Assembly: GCF_947507565.1 (NCBI RefSeq)
Contig: NC_089194.1
Coordinates: 248,001 to 312,000, forward strand
Length of the DNA: 64,000 nucleotides
Direction of reading: 5' to 3'
DNA from: Oscarella lobularis
Lineage: Eukaryota; Porifera; Homoscleromorpha; Homosclerophorida; Oscarellidae
The position numbers and the translations under genes were made by a program. This document shows positions 1-12,115 of the stretch, piece by piece (position 1 is the stretch's first letter; the number at the start of each line of letters is the position of its first letter). The notes under the pieces were generated by a model. The model was not told the origin of the DNA. It was given only the letters and a program-made list of their open reading frames with translations, and did no database searches.

Positions 1-480
1 GGCGTTCACGGAACGCTTTTACATATTGGTCACTAAATGCATTGCATCCTCTGAGCGGGTGATCGAAAAGCTGGTAACTGGACTTTCTTCGAATTTATCC
101 GGGATATAAACAGTTCAACTGATCTCGTCCGAATCCGCTCCTATCGCGGCATGTCGTTGCCTTTCTCGGCGATCGAATGCGTTCTCACTTGGTTTCACTA
201 GCCGTTTCACCGGCGAAAACGGTGTAATTCCGGCTAGAAGAGTCAAATGAAGCTGGTTTCTTTCGAACCTCCCGTATGTGCGCCTCACACGAAGTCGAAA
301 AGCGCTCTGTGACAGTCGTAAACTGCTATTCGCTACGTTATTTCTTCAACGACGAAGTGCACGGACAATCTCAGTGACGGTGAAGGCATGCAGGTAGACG
401 AGAACTAGCTCAGGTAGACGAGAACTAGCTCAGGCAGACAATATAAGTTTTCTCCATAGGAACGAACGTACACATTGTGA
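1..480 (-). repeat. R1 dispersed repeat, copy A (cut by window start)
   Basis: This is a member of a repeat family found at least eight times in the window. It shares the core seen at 12600-13200, 15480-16040 and 18930-19600, and in reverse at 40090-41060. Landmarks are the phrases CCGGGATATAAAC, TCCGAATCCGCTCC and CGATCGAATGCGTTCTCACT. Strand is given so that the ATG-bearing copy at 48.9 kb reads forward. No open frame survives here. It is collinear with copy B at a constant offset of about 12.7 kb, so it belongs to the duplicated receptor block. Confidence 0.75.
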
Positions 481-677
481 CATACACAGCATCGAGTCAT
501 TATAGTAGGTTACAACGTGGTTTCCAAGCATCCAGGTCACAGATGGCTTAGGTTGTCCTTGAGCTACGCATTCAACTTGAATCGCAGAGCTAGCTCTTAT
601 CTGATGTTTTTGGATTTAGCTTTCTTTAGCTTTATGATTCCTGGCGTCACTGTGCAAAGAATACTTGCTAAAAAGTT

Positions 678-902
678 TCAATTATTGACGGACTTACCGG
701 ATACCATAGCATGGGCACTGGCATAGTTTCCTATTCCATTGCTTGCTGTGCACGTAAACGTCCCACCACTATCTGCTCCATTTCTATTGGTCGCTCGAAC
801 AGTACTTGCGACTATGCCTTGTTCGTCTGCAGATGCGTTTGCTGCGCTAAATGAACTTTCTGTTGGAGATATCCATGTATGTGACGGAAGAGGAAATCCC
901 AT
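678..902 (-). pseudogene. Immunoglobulin-domain exon relic 1
   Basis: The minus-strand open frame ends in a typical I-set immunoglobulin C-terminal half: ADSGGTFTCTASNGIGNYAS, the D-x-G-x-Y-x-C strand F pattern followed by an ASNGxG turn. The upstream part resembles the start of an Ig domain with a tryptophan (SHTWIS). There is no partner exon, signal peptide or continuation nearby, so I read it as a stranded exon of a receptor or adhesion gene. A second copy with extra indels lies at 13385-13620 in the same position relative to the second receptor copy. Confidence 0.55.
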
Positions 903-1062
903 GTCAGCGTTTCATTTGGCCATAATTCACAGTCTCATTCATTGGCGACCTGATAATTTTAGGATAACCTAAATTTGAGTGGAATAAATATTGCACAGAG
1001 ACATAAATAAAGTATTACATTTAGAAGCTTGATAGTTAGGGTGTAAAACGCGTTTTGGTCTC

Positions 1063-1068
1063 TATATA
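1063..1068 (+). promoter_or_regulatory. TATA-like box upstream of receptor gene
   Basis: TATATA in the context GGTCTCTATATACACTG lies about 106 bp before the receptor start codon. The same sequence is preserved in front of the second copy (around 13775-13790) although other stretches have diverged. Promoter function is inferred. Confidence 0.35.
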
Positions 1069-1173
1069 CACTGTGCTAGCTCTTTCGCTTTTCATGTCCG
1101 GTTCAAGGAACCTTTCGTGAGAAGTGGTCAATACGAATTTTCACTTTAGACAAAGTCTCAGTCTAGCTTTGCC

Positions 1174-2298
1174 ATGAACGCAAGCAACCGCAGTGCTTTT
1201 CTTTGCCCGCCACTGAACGGCTCGACTGTGCAATTTTCAGAGTTCAAGTATACCACGCTAACAAAGCCAGGAGTTGAAGTGGCTTTCTGGGTGCTTGCCA
1301 TCTCGGCCGTTTTTCTAAACGCACTTGTGATTGCTGCAAGATGCCATTCTCGTTATCGTACTTCGCCCCTGTCTCTTCTTTTCGTCAACTTGGCGGCGTC
1401 CGACCTTCTTCTTGCAACTGGAAAAATTGTTTTTCTCGTTACAGCGCAACTGGTGACCAGTTGGTGCGACGAAGCTACTGACACGACAAAGAATCTCTGC
1501 TACGGCGCCTACATTTTGTCTAACATTTCTATCTCAATGACGACTCTGATGTGGATAGCAGTTTCAAGTTTTGCTTTCAGGGAAATCGTTGGCTGCTTTT
1601 GCTGCTCCATTAGTCCTACCTCAAAGCGCTCCACTGGTGCAATTCTTTTTATCCTTTGGCTTTTTTCTGTAGCATACGCTGTGTACATGACGCTAAGCTA
1701 CAGCCGGGTCCAAAATTTTACAATTGAAGTCGGTGGACGCTCGTTTTTGAACTGGCATATGTGCTGGGCATACGATATGGCCCCATCAGGCGACGAAGCT
1801 GCTGCGCGCAGAGATCTCATACTTATGAGCTTCTACGCTGCAATTGTGATTGCTGTAATTGTTTTATACTTGACCGTTGTTATCGTCGTCTACTGTACTG
1901 CAAAAGCGAAAGAAACCCAGTTTCGAAGTCGACTTGGATGGACTCTTATGACGGCAATTTTGGTTGAATTGCCACTCGTTTTTGTGCAAATCGCCTGGAA
2001 CTTTCTTCTAGTTTTGAATGCTGACGAACTTGGTGACCTTCTGCAGCGCAGCTATGCGACGAATCTTGGCATAGCTGCTGATTTTTCGATTATTTCTGTA
2101 GCTCTGTTGACCCCTCTTCTATTTACTGTACTGACAGCGATATGCTGGCAAAACCTTTTTGGACTTAGCTGTAACTGCCTTCTGAGTGAAAGAGACCACC
2201 GCTTTCATCCCACAAGTTTAGTGGATGAAACCGCATCAATATTTACAGATGAAAGTAATACACGAAGGAGTCATCTTTCCTCTTGGGAACTACAGTAG
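1174..2298 (+). CDS. Seven-transmembrane receptor, rhodopsin-like (copy 1, intact)
   Basis: This single-exon protein of 374 residues has seven hydrophobic segments, so it is a plasma-membrane receptor, probably G-protein coupled. TM1 carries the LNALVIA asparagine. TM2 carries the class A signature LAASDLL. A cysteine (NLCYG) opens TM3, TM4 has a tryptophan, and the second extracellular loop carries the partner cysteine (NWHMCW). The DRY position after TM3 is FRE, and TM7 lacks a clear NPxxY. The N-terminus has NxS/T glycosylation sites (NASNRS, NGST). The start is the first ATG, preceded by a TATA-like box. A frameshifted paralogue lies 12.7 kb downstream. The ligand cannot be read from sequence. 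Confidence 0.85.
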   Translation: MNASNRSAFLCPPLNGSTVQFSEFKYTTLTKPGVEVAFWVLAISAVFLNALVIAARCHSRYRTSPLSLLFVNLAASDLLLATGKIVFLVTAQLVTSWCDEATDTTKNLCYGAYILSNISISMTTLMWIAVSSFAFREIVGCFCCSISPTSKRSTGAILFILWLFSVAYAVYMTLSYSRVQNFTIEVGGRSFLNWHMCWAYDMAPSGDEAAARRDLILMSFYAAIVIAVIVLYLTVVIVVYCTAKAKETQFRSRLGWTLMTAILVELPLVFVQIAWNFLLVLNADELGDLLQRSYATNLGIAADFSIISVALLTPLLFTVLTAICWQNLFGLSCNCLLSERDHRFHPTSLVDETASIFTDESNTRRSHLSSWELQ

Positions 2299-2459
2299 CG
2301 CTAACGAAAATGAATGGATTTGCTGTGTATGCGTATTTTCTTCGGCACCCCGCATTGAAGTAGTGAATAAGATTTTCAAAACACTAAAAAACGTACTGTT
2401 AATTGTTAATATTCTAACATCGCCCTCAACATTAAATTCTGTTCCAGCGATGGCATCAT

Positions 2460-2870
2460 AGATAGAGGAAACCCGTCGACTTTCGTCGATATTTCATCGC
2501 TCTCAGCCTAAAGGGGCCCCGGTCAAATCGATCTCTCGAAATCGCAGGAGAAAAACATGTGAACGATTTCCGGCGAAAGGAAGGGCGAGAGAGATAAGCA
2601 TAGGGGCGTTTTTCAAGAGGGGCGTGTGGTCGAAGGAAAATAGTGTGATATTCGCGATCCCTATACCTGAAAAGCATTCTCCATCGCAGCGAGAGCTATG
2701 AAAAGCAAGCGCGATGCTCTCTATTTCGCTGGCTTCGCAAATATTTGCCACGCTGTCAGCCTGTGTCGGCTGCGTAATCTTAAGTCTCCCGGATGTACTA
2801 AGGATTAACTTTGCTCTTTCGAGCGAGCTCTCTACGAAAAATTTTTTTCCGACCACCCCCACATCGATAC
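2460..2870 (-). repeat. R2 dispersed repeat, copy 1
   Basis: The reverse complement closely matches 42930-43200, which lies just upstream of the topoisomerase II-like gene. Both copies hold the palindromic octamer GGGGCCCC, a stretch reading SEIESIAL in one frame, and a TTTTCAGGTATAG junction. It may be a duplicated 5-prime region with promoter and leader; here no gene follows it. Confidence 0.6.
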
Positions 2871-3088
2871 TTTTTTCTTACATTTCAACAACTACACAGA
2901 TTCAGTATTCAAATATAAGGGTTTTCTAAAATAAACATTAGTTTCATTTTTCTCGCGCAAATCTGCAAAAATTCATTAGTTGAGCTTTTTGCAAATTTTA
3001 CGAGATATTTTTATAAGCGCGTCGCCCTACAACCGGTCTGCAAGCACGATGAGGTGTTTGATTAGCTTCAATTGGCTAAATCTCCTCT

Positions 3089-3132
3089 CCCTAAACCTAA
3101 CCCTAATCTACCCGCTAACCCTAATCTTACCC
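3089..3132 (-). repeat. Degenerate interstitial telomere-like tract
   Basis: The plus strand reads CCTAAACCTAACCCTAATC and then CTAACCCTAATCTTACCC. These are imperfect units of CCCTAA, the complement of the animal telomere repeat TTAGGG. There are only about five to six units, with substitutions. It fits a repaired break or an old telomere-derived insertion. Confidence 0.5.
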
Positions 3133-3302
3133 ACGCACAAAAGCGTAAATTGCAAGAACACTATAACGCAGGCTCTACATCAGACTGTTGTTGCTCCACG
3201 AAATTGAACAAAAAAACAAAAAAGTAAAGAGGAAAAATCTAAAAATGAACAGACACGTGGAAACTACCACACTCTACGCAACGTTAACAGCTAAAGCCAA
3301 AG

Positions 3303-6300
3303 TTAAGTTTGGGGACAAAGTTTGTCTAGCGGCATTTCGCAATCCGCTGCCTTTTCATCTTTCAGTTTACGGACGTACTTGGAAAATTGACGAAGTCCGC
3401 TCTTGCAGTCTCGGTGTGCATCTTCGCATTTGTCTAGACACCTTCTCCTCTTATCGTTTTTCTTCTCTTCACACTTTACTTGCTCGCACTGGGCTCTAGC
3501 TTTCGTGCAAGCAGACAGTGTTTCAGGCCATTTTTCTACGTGAAATGAGTGGTCAAGAACAAATTTGATACCGTCTTCTCCCTGCACGTGATAACTTTTC
3601 CCAATTTGAAAAGGCAGTGATCGAGAGCAGATTAGTCGCATCCAGAGCGTTATTCTAGCACCTCGATTAAAATAACGATTTCCGTGCTTCAATATCTAGA
3701 GAAGAAAATTTTTCAACCATTGTCGACATCAGAAAAACCTACGTCTACTAGCTTCACTATGATCTTCTGCCATTCACCTTTAGTGACAATTCTGAGAACT
3801 TCAACACGATACACTAAAAGAGGTAAGCCCTATACCGGATTTAGAACATTTATATAAAAATTATACCGTAGTCGTGGTGCAAGCATGCGTTGCAGAGCCT
3901 GTTCATGATAGGCTCAAGTTTCGGACAACGGCCTACATTTTTATTTAACTAGCCTTTAGCAAGACCTTCGCTCCATGCTATCACCTGCACCGCAGACACA
4001 AAACGTTTCGCGACCAGCTTCAGGTTCATTGCAGAGTACAGCTAAATCAGGTGATTCATTGTTTAAATTGTAGAAAATGGTGCAGCTTTGATCTATACAA
4101 AAACATCGAAGGTTTTCAAGCTAACTTCACTTCTATTTACTAACCTTTGCGGTTGTTGTAATAGACCTTTGCACTAACAGGAGTAAGACTTCTAACCGCG
4201 TACTCACGAATTGCTCGAAATGTGAAGCACGTACGTTGTTGATCAAGTGATGAACCAATCTATAGCAGAAAATAAGTATTTGAAAACAAGAAAAGGTTAT
4301 TGAATTTTACCTGATCAAAGTAAAATATCACGCCTCGTCCTGATATTTCAACAGATCGAAGAAAATTAGATTTTCCCCAAGTTTCTTTGAGCTGAACGTT
4401 ATGTTATGCAAAGGCTGTACGTCCGAAAGCAAAATCTACCTCTTTCAGGCAATTTTCTTGGCCCTCCTTGCAAGCAACGTAACCACTTGGCAAATCAACT
4501 TCCACTACCACTTCGTCCATGTTCACGTCACCAAGGTATCTTTGAAGGAATGCAGAAATAGTTTCAGCGATTTCGAAACGGAAACTTACTGAACACAAAC
4601 ACTCAATGCAATTGCGCTACTGAAAAAGTAGTGAGAGGAAACCGACAAATTAAATTTGCATTTGTCATTTCTGGTTATTACTTCGTTGTATTTAACATGC
4701 ACCTTCAAAGAAAATTTCGACACATAGAACGATTAGATGCACACGCATTAAGAAAGCACCTGAACAATTCCAAGACCGCTCCCTGTTGTTTCTACTTTGA
4801 CAATGTCATTGCGAGGAAGCTGGAGAAATAATAAAAATACTCAAATAGTCTTTTAAACCTTAAGAGGTAAAAGAGAACTGTCTTGCCTCCAATGTTTGAA
4901 TTAAGTCGCTATTGGAGTCGTTAACTCGAAACACCTTAGCAAGAAAATTGTTTCCTGATGCTGTTACGCTAACTGTTAGATCGCATTCAAACGACATTTT
5001 GCTAGCAAACTTAGAAAGACATCTTAGCGCTGCGACCGAGACCTAAAAGCATCAAATTAGATTTGAACGCTGCTATTAAAGTGATCGCACCCGATTTGGC
5101 TTATGATGAAAATTTTCAACTTCTGTTCCTTCACCGTTTAACCACTTTGCCAAAGGCCTTGCTTCTTTAATTCTTTCGTCGTCAACAAATGCGCATAACG
5201 CATACGCCGTCGTTTCAACAGAGGTCGTATCAATGTCATAAGAGGACGCTCCGTCTGACGGCCAAAACCTTGATCCGTCGTCTCCTTATAGGCAATTATT
5301 ATATTTACATTTCAAGAAATCTGAATGGCAAAGAATAGACTTACGGACAGCAGACACTACGTTTAGAATATGCCTTGCTTTGGTCAGCATATCAGCTCTG
5401 CACTGGCAGAGGCGGCACGTTGTGCACGCTTTGACCAGAGCACCATAGACAATGGCTTTTGTAACGCGTCTTCTGAGAAGATCTCTTTCCACCGACAGCT
5501 CCAAAAATTGAACTCCTTTGCAAAAGGCCGTAACAGCGTTCTAAAAGATTGTCTAGATAAATCACATCCTTTTTATGTCAATCACGCTGTCTGTACCGGG
5601 GCAAAAAGAGGATGATTCGGTGCATGGCAGCATTCTAACGCTCCGCTTATAACATAAGCAGATACATACGCTTGTCTATCATCACTCTGTGAATGTTTAC
5701 AAGTTCGTTGAATATAAGGAAAATTTGCAGAACGTACTGTCACATCCGTAGAAAAGGAATCAGACTCAAAAAAGACACCACTTTGAGTTTGCCTATTTGC
5801 CAGAAAATTAACAAGGCTTTGTGTGACGGCGTCATCAATTGCGACATCGCTTCTTGCATCACACAACGTTTGAAGTGCAAAAGCGCTTAGCCTAAAATGA
5901 TAATGTATAATGTATAACTGTAAATCAAATCGAGTATACTAACATTGTTGAAGCAGGCGATCGCCGATCTTTTGCAAATACTCCCATTAGCGATCGGCAA
6001 TTTAACAGAGAGTGATATCCTATTTTAAATTTATTATTTTGACATTTTCCTATTAAACGTTTTACCTTTTAGTATTGCCTCGATTGATGTATACCGAAAT
6101 TCTGCCGGCAAGCGTCTAACTATAGCAATTTGGGATGCCAAGCTCGCGATTGACTGCTCCCCGCATCCGTCTGGCTCTTGCATCCAGCTCTCAGTATTGC
6201 CCAGACTACCAAGAAAATAATTTCCTGTGATCGAGAGCCAAGCTCTATCCGAGCCGAAAATGTAGGTCTCTGGCAATCGAATATAGAAAGTATTGATCTG

Positions 6301-9300
6301 TTTCTTCCTGCCAATAGCGTCGCACTGGCGCTCATAGAGCCGTTTCGGACAGAGCTCGCAGTGATTTCCGTCAGACCACGACACGGCAAATTTGTCGATT
6401 AGTTTGCCACAGCAATCTCGCTTTGAAAGCTTTTCGGCAATTATTTTTCCAGAACAGTTCTTGCTTTGGTCATAAGACAAGTGAGAAGAGCCTCTGTAGC
6501 AGTAACCCTTACGAAAGTCTACAACCAAAAGAAACTTGTTTGAATCTTTTAACAAAAATTTATTTTACCTTCAGCACCGACTAAAGACGTGCACCAATCT
6601 TTCGTAGAAACAGAATTAATTTCTAAAAAAAGCATTGCCGATTACTTAATCGACGGCTTTGAGAATTTACCTTGAGGATCCAGCTCAGCGCTTAAAGAAT
6701 ATTCTTTAGCGGTGCCTTCAGGCTACATTAGAATAAAGATTTAGTTAATCAATGTCAGTAAGATAAAGATAAAGAGTTTTCAAAAAGCACTTTAGTACAT
6801 AACGCAAGCTAAAGCAAAGTAATACACTTTTTTAAAAAACACGTATGCAACCGTTCCACACTTACCTTGACAAATATCAATGTTTCAACATCTTCTCCTG
6901 CAAATTCAGTGATCAGGCGAACTTGTAGTTTCAACTTTCCTTTTCTAAGCGGAACAATTGGAAGCAGCACCGTCTTGGTACCCAGCGGGTCCATAGAAAA
7001 GCATATGGCATCGGTTGATTCACCAGATCCAGCAGTTGTGCATACGTCCTCTCTCGTTACTAGAAGCCTCAGGCACACCTGCATTTTCCATTTGTCATTA
7101 GCTTACAGTAATACAAGAGCTCGTAGAACAAGCCCATCTTAGACATCCAAATACCTTTGAATTCGAAAATTGCCTGTGATTGTAGATCGTACAAGCTACT
7201 GTAGCTTGCTCCAGCCTACGTAGAAAAGTGGGTAGGCGACATTCCACAAACAACGTCTTAAACGCTCTCAAGCGAATTGGATCTGAAGCACAAAATCCTT
7301 GTTCCGAAAGAAAAAATCCTCGAATGTTCCAATCACTAATGGTACTCGGAACGCTAATAGTTAGAGGATAACTGTCCTGTCGTCTAAAACAAAAAATTTG
7401 AACGCATTCCATTGGGAAGGGCTTTGGATTACTCAGTCATGATTTCATGGTCGTATAGCCAAACGTGAGGAAAATACGTCCGTTTGTCAAAAAAGTCAGA
7501 ATTTTCGTTTATCAATATTGAATAGGGATCTTGCAAATTACCACTTCGACCTCTTCGCAGCTTCCTTTCTAATGAGCTCAAGTGGATAGATTTTGTTAAG
7601 AAGACGATCGCTTTACCTTCTTTAGGAATGAAACTTTCTAAGAATACGTGGACGTCGTCACGAAATAGATTCAATCCTGCTGCAGCAAGTTCCCTGGTTC
7701 TTGCAAGAAGCTCACAGTTGCTGTCTTCTCGTCCGGTCCTATCCTCGGACCTTGAATCTACGTGCAAGTCTATTACTTTATAACAAAAAGCTTAATAATA
7801 TAAACCGATTAGATATTATTTACTACGAACTCACCTTCCTTAGGTGACACATCTCGCTTTCTGCGAGATTTCGAACATTCTTCACCTGAAAAATATTTTG
7901 TTTGCTTTACGCTGACCTTTCACAAATCAAGAATTATTATTTCTTACTGTCACGAGCCACAGGTGACATGATTCCGCTGCTGAGAGACGTCAGCCCTATA
8001 GACTTTTTAAAAAGAACGTGAACATGAATTTTTGCTATCTACTCTGCTTACACTAAAAACTCCTTCTACTCCATTTATTTGGTAATCACATGACATGTCG
8101 TAATGAAACTAGAAAATTTTTTATTAAAGTGAAACACGCAAGACCAGTCCATTAATCTTATTTACCTTCTCTTTTGTTACTCCTCGTTTATTGTTAACTA
8201 GGTAGAGTGATTCGTCGACCGCCAAAAGGGCGATGCTGGAATACGCCCTCGCAGTTATTTCTAGCGGCACGTCCTGTCCCGGTCGAACAACGTTATCTCT
8301 AGCATGAATTTGAAGCCGTATCTACAAAGAACTACGTATCAACATGTGAAACTAATCGGCTTGTAACGCACATCACTGAAACAGCTATCTTCAACTTCGG
8401 CGCACAAGAAATCCGAAATGATAGCAGATTTTCCGTTGCACTCGGTTTCGTAGTAGACAGCAACGCACACCGTTTCACAGAAATATGAATCAATTTTAAC
8501 TTGAAACGACGATATCGGCCCCATCGCGTTTCTTGCAGTGAACGTATTTTGAACTTTTCCGCAAGAAATTATCACGACGTGAAAATCAAACTATAACAAA
8601 CAAACAAACCACAATGACCACAAGAAAACAAATGACGTGTTTCATTATACCTCGCCATTTGCATTATTTTCTCCCTTGACAATTTCGAATGTTGCAAGAC
8701 TGCCTTTTTTAAATGGTGTTGGAGTTCGTGTCGTAACTACAATGTAGTGGCTGCATGACGTTTGGTATGCTCGTACTTGACACAATTTCTCTTCCAGTTG
8801 ACTTTCTACGCTGCCCTAGGAGTACGATCAGCATAAGTAAAAGAAAATAATTTTGAGCGCACTCTGAAAACTATTTCTCTTGGCGTGTTAATGTGGAGCA
8901 GGAAAGATGCTATGCCACTTTCATCAGTAGCCTGAAGCAATTCGTTACCGCCAACAGTGATCTTAATGACTTTTTGGGCTGCTGATTCTCCGTTGGCGTA
9001 TTTTGCCTGAATCTAAAAAAAATTAGACACTTGCGCGCGCATTCGTTTAGACAGTGTATACTTTCAGTTCGTAAGGCAGACGAGGTGCGTAGAAAGACTT
9101 TGACAGACTGCAATCAAGTAAGATGGGAACGGCAGTAAACACCGCTGATTTATCTTTATTGCTTTGACTTATATAGCTAGCTCTTTCGGTTACTTCAGCA
9201 TAGATGTAAAGCAACTTTCCCTCCGGAAAGACTCCGTAACCGTCATTAGGAAAGGTCAGCTGTTTCATTCCTTTATCCTAAGATCAATTTCCTTTTTTTT

Positions 9301-10734
9301 TATTTCGAACGTCTTCCAACTGCTTACGTTGCTTGTCATTTCAAAAAGCTCTGTTCTAAATGTTTGAACCAAAGAGGAGTTCCTCTCAGCTACTCCTAAC
9401 GTGACGTTGAGCCTACCTACAACAGGTTTTCCATAGGTGTATCTAGAACAGATTGTGCTAAACGAACTAGTTTAGAATATGAACATAGAGCAATACATGG
9501 ATTTCACTTCAACGACGATGTGGTCAGACACCGCACTGATAATTTTAGGTGGAGTGATCAGAACCTCAAATCTTGGCAAAACTAACAATATACTACGTCA
9601 AGGCAAATATAATTAGTCCATATAATATAGAATACCAAAGTCTTCAACTTGAAATGGAAAATCTAAAATCACGCTATTCTAATTATGTATATTAGTTCTG
9701 CGCAACACATGGAATACTTAATCAACCTTGCAGCCATATTTAGCACGAATAATCCATTGTCCAACCAAAGGGTCACGTCCAAGATTGAGTGAGTGCTTAT
9801 AAAATTCTAAAAGCTCAGGTCCTACAAGTGTACTAAATGCACTGGACTTAGTACTTGAGGCAGTCTTGAGAACAAAACGATGAATAGTCAAAGCTTGCGG
9901 ATTCTACATGTCCGTGCACTGACAATACTGCGATCATATAGACTTCAAGTGAACTTACCTTGATGTCAAAAATAACCTAAAATAAAAAAGAAATTAAATT
10001 AGGAACAATTGTAGGTAGCCTCAGAGAGAAGAGCTCTATTATCTTTAAGCACAAAGCTCTGCGAGGCTAAAGAGTCATTTGCTAAGCAGTACCTCTGTGT
10101 GATCATCCAAAGGCGTATGGTCTGGTTTTACAGCAGCAACGAGAATTCTCACTAAAAAGAGAGTCCTGCTTGTAGAAACACAGCATACAGAACGATTTGT
10201 ACCATAATCGTCTCTTCTGTAGACAGGTTTGTCAGTCTGCAGAAAAACTGACATTGATTTGAAGCTCAGCACGACGCGTCGTCTCTCATTCGTAGGGCAA
10301 TTGGGAGGATTAGTTATAACCTTGACGTAGGCGTAACGGGTCCCTCCCTCGATCGGTTCGGTGACGTTCATGCAAGGAATCTAAAGGAAAAATCGTCTGA
10401 AGCCGTCATACTAAAACTCCTCTGTTTACTCTGAGCTTGAACTCTTTGGTGCCTTTAGCCACAACGATGAAATTTGATCCGTTTATGACAAAGCCGTCAA
10501 TCGTTTCGATTTGGACTTTGACCGGGAGAGCCTGCTCGCCAAAGACTGAAACGGCTATCGTCTGCTCAATTCCAACTTGCAAAACTTCGGGAAAAAGGAT
10601 GACGTACTTCGGGGGACTAAGAAACAGGAAAAACTAGATCTCCAAGATGGCACGACAAGCTGCAAAGACGCTTACCACACATTCCCAATAGCTGCTGTAA
10701 CAAGAAAAGAAAGAGCACACAACTTCCCCAACAT
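3303..10734 (-). CDS. Complement C3-like thioester protein (alpha-2-macroglobulin family) with TB-like insert
   Basis: This multi-exon minus-strand gene encodes a secreted thioester protein. Exon 1 (10676-10734) encodes the signal peptide MLGKLCALSFLVTAAIGNV; splicing joins it to an MG1 strand KYVILFPEVLQVG. Then come QTDKPVYRRDD (MG2; a 51-bp intron splits this exon), YTYGKPV (MG3), LLAVDESLYLVNN (MG6, about 8200), a furin-type RRKR (7854-7865), YFPHVWLYDHE, ISVPSTISDW, VPLRKG (MG7) and PEGTAKEY (first CUB half). The thioester GCGEQ is at 6154-6168. TED helices follow (VETTAYALCAF), then the second CUB half, a receptor-binding domain (VEISGRGVIFYFDQ), a CVCGAGD segment and a C345C/NTR domain ending at 3303 (GKSYHVQGEDG, EKWPE). 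RRKR plus C345C point to C3/C4/C5 rather than plain TEP. The RRKR is not followed by a six-cysteine anaphylatoxin. Exon borders are by eye. Confidence 0.88.
6066..6518 (-). other. Exon carrying a TB-like cysteine domain fused to the thioester site
   Basis: This 453-bp exon opens after TTGTAG and stays open to a GGTAAA donor. Its first part reads KGYCYRGSS, NCSG, RDCCGK, HCELCPK, RQC. With a DWC in the preceding exon this makes eight cysteines, including a CC pair and a CELCP, the pattern of TGF-beta-binding (TB) domains in fibrillin, LTBP and the properdin N-terminus. The second part is the usual lead-in to the thioester (LPETYIFGSDRAW, then EPDGCGEQ). No GT...AG pair splits the two parts, so they are one polypeptide. 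Confidence 0.7.
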
Positions 10735-11500
10735 GTTTGGCTTGGTTTCTCCTCGCAGCCTCCTCCCGGTCGAGTAGCTTTGTATTACAAGCCTGGAGAG
10801 TTGAGATAAACGAAAATGACGTCGAGTCAAAAAGAAATTTTTCCAGAAAACGCGTTTAGGCAAGGAAGTACACGAATGCAACTAAGAACAGTATATGTTG
10901 GCGAATATAGGGCGGGGCACGTATCTCCCACATAGGATCTCACGTGTTGATTAGCGGCTGCTCCTTGTTCGAACAAAGAATCAAACACTTTGAACAGCAC
11001 AAGTCTTCATAATTTCAACCTTTTCGTCACAGAACTTCCACGTCTAAATAGCTGACGTTTATTCACGCGAATCTAACAGAGATAATCAACAAATCAATCA
11101 CATTACGACTCTACGACGCGTAGGCAGCCAAGCGTTCGCAGACCCTTTCAGGCATGGTGTGGAGTATCCGAGAACGTAAAAGGGTCTACAAACCTCATCA
11201 CAACGACTGAATGTCTTCTGGCTGAGCGCTACAGTGACGCGAATATAAACGGAGACTTGACTCACTGATAAGGCTGTTCGAGAACATAAAAGAAATACTA
11301 CTGGAGACAATAGCATATGCATTCTAGAAAGAGGAATATCAGTATTAGCCCTGTATTACATAGGGAGATAATCTCACACTCGTCCATGCAGTGCATGTAT
11401 CTCAAGAAACGCAGCGCGATGTGTCTTAGTGCCCCAAAGTGTCGTCATATCGACGCCACCATCCGTATTATTTTAGGCTGTTGTACGCAAGAGAGAACCT
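10735..11500. promoter_or_regulatory. Upstream region of the C3-like gene
   Basis: I see no convincing coding exon here. A CRE-like TGACGTC lies at 10817-10823 and a GC box GGGCGGGG at 10910-10917, both within 200 bp of the C3-like start codon. Their role is inferred from motif and position only. Confidence 0.3.
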
Positions 11501-12115
11501 TTTCATTTCTCGACAAAGCTCAGACGAAATAGAAGAGTTCTGATACAATAAAGTTCCCAAGGTCCACCTAGACAGAGATCAAAATTGTGAGCAACGGCGG
11601 AGAAAAATGATCAGTTTGAATTTTACTTGCAACTGCAAACAGACAGCAGGCGTTCCAGCCCAAACTACTGACGCTCACATAGAATGTCGTCACTAACAAG
11701 TGAAGCTATATACTGAACGAAACGTAAATAAAAAGGAAACGCGTGAAACACATATTGACATACGAGATTACAAAGCAATGACAACTAGGGGTCACGCAAA
11801 TTAAGAAAGAACCGTTCGATCTAACTTACCTACCACAAGAGAGTCACCGAACAAGTTGGAAATGGTTTGCTCAGAGGTTCTGAAAAGAAAGGAGTAAACA
11901 AATAAACATACTTGAATAGATTCTCGCCTTCTGTTTGAAATCGTCCTTATAGTCTCTTTGGGTCCAATAGACTTAAGAGCTGCTACAGCACAATGGTCAA
12001 CAAAAAACACTATTGATTTTAAATATTTACCTTTTTGGGTTCGGTTTTGAACAGGACTGAGCTAGGAACTTTTCCAATGTGGCTTTCGTAGCAAAGAACA
12101 TCTCCATTTAGTCTC
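11500..12115 (-). pseudogene. Spliced gene fragment, inverted copy of 41573-42210
   Basis: The reverse complement matches 41573-42210 over exons and introns. Around 12030-12110 it reads an ATG exon (ATKATLEKFLAQSCSKPN). A second exon near 11930-12020 carries SIGPKET and a third near 11830-11880 carries EQTISNL. Against the plus copy there is a one-base shift at the end of exon 1 and part of exon 3 is missing, so this copy is probably dead. The family is not recognised. Confidence 0.5.

Noticed and set aside
7429-7767. Anaphylatoxin domain after the RRKR site
   Set aside because: Only one cysteine is present; an anaphylatoxin needs six in a fixed pattern.
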